Assembly: GCA_900554585.1 (NCBI GenBank)
Contig: USHS01000125.1
Span: 1 to 5,126 of the forward strand
Length of the DNA stretch: 5,126 nt
Direction of reading: 5' to 3'
DNA from: an uncultured Collinsella sp.
GTDB taxonomy: Bacteria; Actinomycetota; Coriobacteriia; Coriobacteriales; Coriobacteriaceae
The notes under the pieces are model-generated. The model made no database searches. It had not been told where the DNA came from and worked only from the letters and a program-made list of their open reading frames with translations. Made by a program: the position numbers and the translations under genes. Positions 5,015 to 5,126 of the stretch are shown here, piece by piece (position 1 is the stretch's first letter; every line of letters starts with the position of its first letter).

Positions 5015-5126
5015 ATGAACGAGATCAAGTGCCCGCATTGTGGCGAAGTTTTTAAGGTCGATGCGTCTGGCTATGCGGACATCGTCAAGCAAGTGCGCAA
5101 TGCCGAGTTTTCGCGCGACCTGGATG
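5015..5126 (+). CDS. DUF2130-type protein, 5' end only
   Basis: The first 37 codons are in the window; the gene runs off the right edge. The product opens with MNEIKCPHCGEVFKVD, a short zinc-ribbon-like CPHCG knuckle (Cys6, Cys9), followed by SGYADIVKQVRNAEFSRDLD, the start of a likely long helix. This opening matches what I recall for DUF2130 proteins, cytoplasmic proteins of about 400-450 residues with a long coiled coil and a C-terminal conserved domain of unproven function, sometimes compared with nuclease-like folds. The start is supported by GAGGAG 5 bases upstream of ATG. It is separated from the phosphoesterase by a terminator and should form its own transcription unit. The family call rests on the N-terminus only. 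Confidence 0.7.
   Translation, partial: MNEIKCPHCGEVFKVDASGYADIVKQVRNAEFSRDLD

Noticed and set aside
3946..5028. A 360-codon open frame on the minus strand
   Set aside because: It runs antisense to four well-supported genes and through the 4884-4956 hairpins, shows no recognisable domain, and long antisense frames are common in GC-rich coding DNA.

Overview
The window most resembles a piece of a GC-rich, anaerobic, gut-type actinobacterium of the Coriobacteriia, with Collinsella or a close relative as the best guess. This rests on codon use rich in GC-ending codons, strong GAGGAG-type ribosome binding sites, and the gene content: a rubredoxin-like protein, an iron-dependent alcohol dehydrogenase next to an aldehyde dehydrogenase, a lipoprotein and a DUF2130-type protein. 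The genus is inferred from recalled protein similarity, not from a search.

Layout. Positions 1-58 hold the 5' end of a minus-strand rubredoxin-like gene. The divergent intergenic region (59-314) carries a good minus-strand promoter (TTCACA-N16-GATAAT), two potential hairpins in the leader of the rubredoxin-like gene, an AT-rich stretch, and on the plus strand a -10-like TACAAT followed by a perfect TGTTGA-CCTA-TCAACA dyad just before the next ribosome binding site. From 315 to 2923 there is a tightly coupled pair: an iron-containing alcohol dehydrogenase and a class-3-like NAD(P)-dependent aldehyde dehydrogenase, which together could interconvert an alcohol, its aldehyde and the carboxylate.

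A lipoprotein of unknown function follows (2955-3656). Next come a stand-alone HIRAN-domain protein (3742-4068), a 59-residue charge-segregated small protein ending in GLFGGLFG (4087-4266), and a calcineurin-like metallophosphoesterase (4333-4878). All lie on the plus strand, and no convincing intrinsic terminator is seen before 4922. Transcription from the alcohol dehydrogenase promoter could therefore run through to the phosphoesterase, perhaps boosted by weak internal promoters. After the phosphoesterase lie a perfect 15-bp inverted repeat (4884-4920) that looks like a dispersed REP-type palindrome, and then a separate hairpin with a T-run that reads as a rho-independent terminator (4922-4956). 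The window ends inside a DUF2130-type gene (5015 onward).

The alcohol and aldehyde dehydrogenases and the rubredoxin-like protein are ordinary anaerobic redox functions. The most interesting part is the HIRAN - small protein - phosphoesterase run. HIRAN domains are linked to recognition of DNA ends or damaged DNA, and phosphoesterases of this fold can act on nucleotides or nucleic acids, so a small nucleic-acid-related module is possible but unproven.
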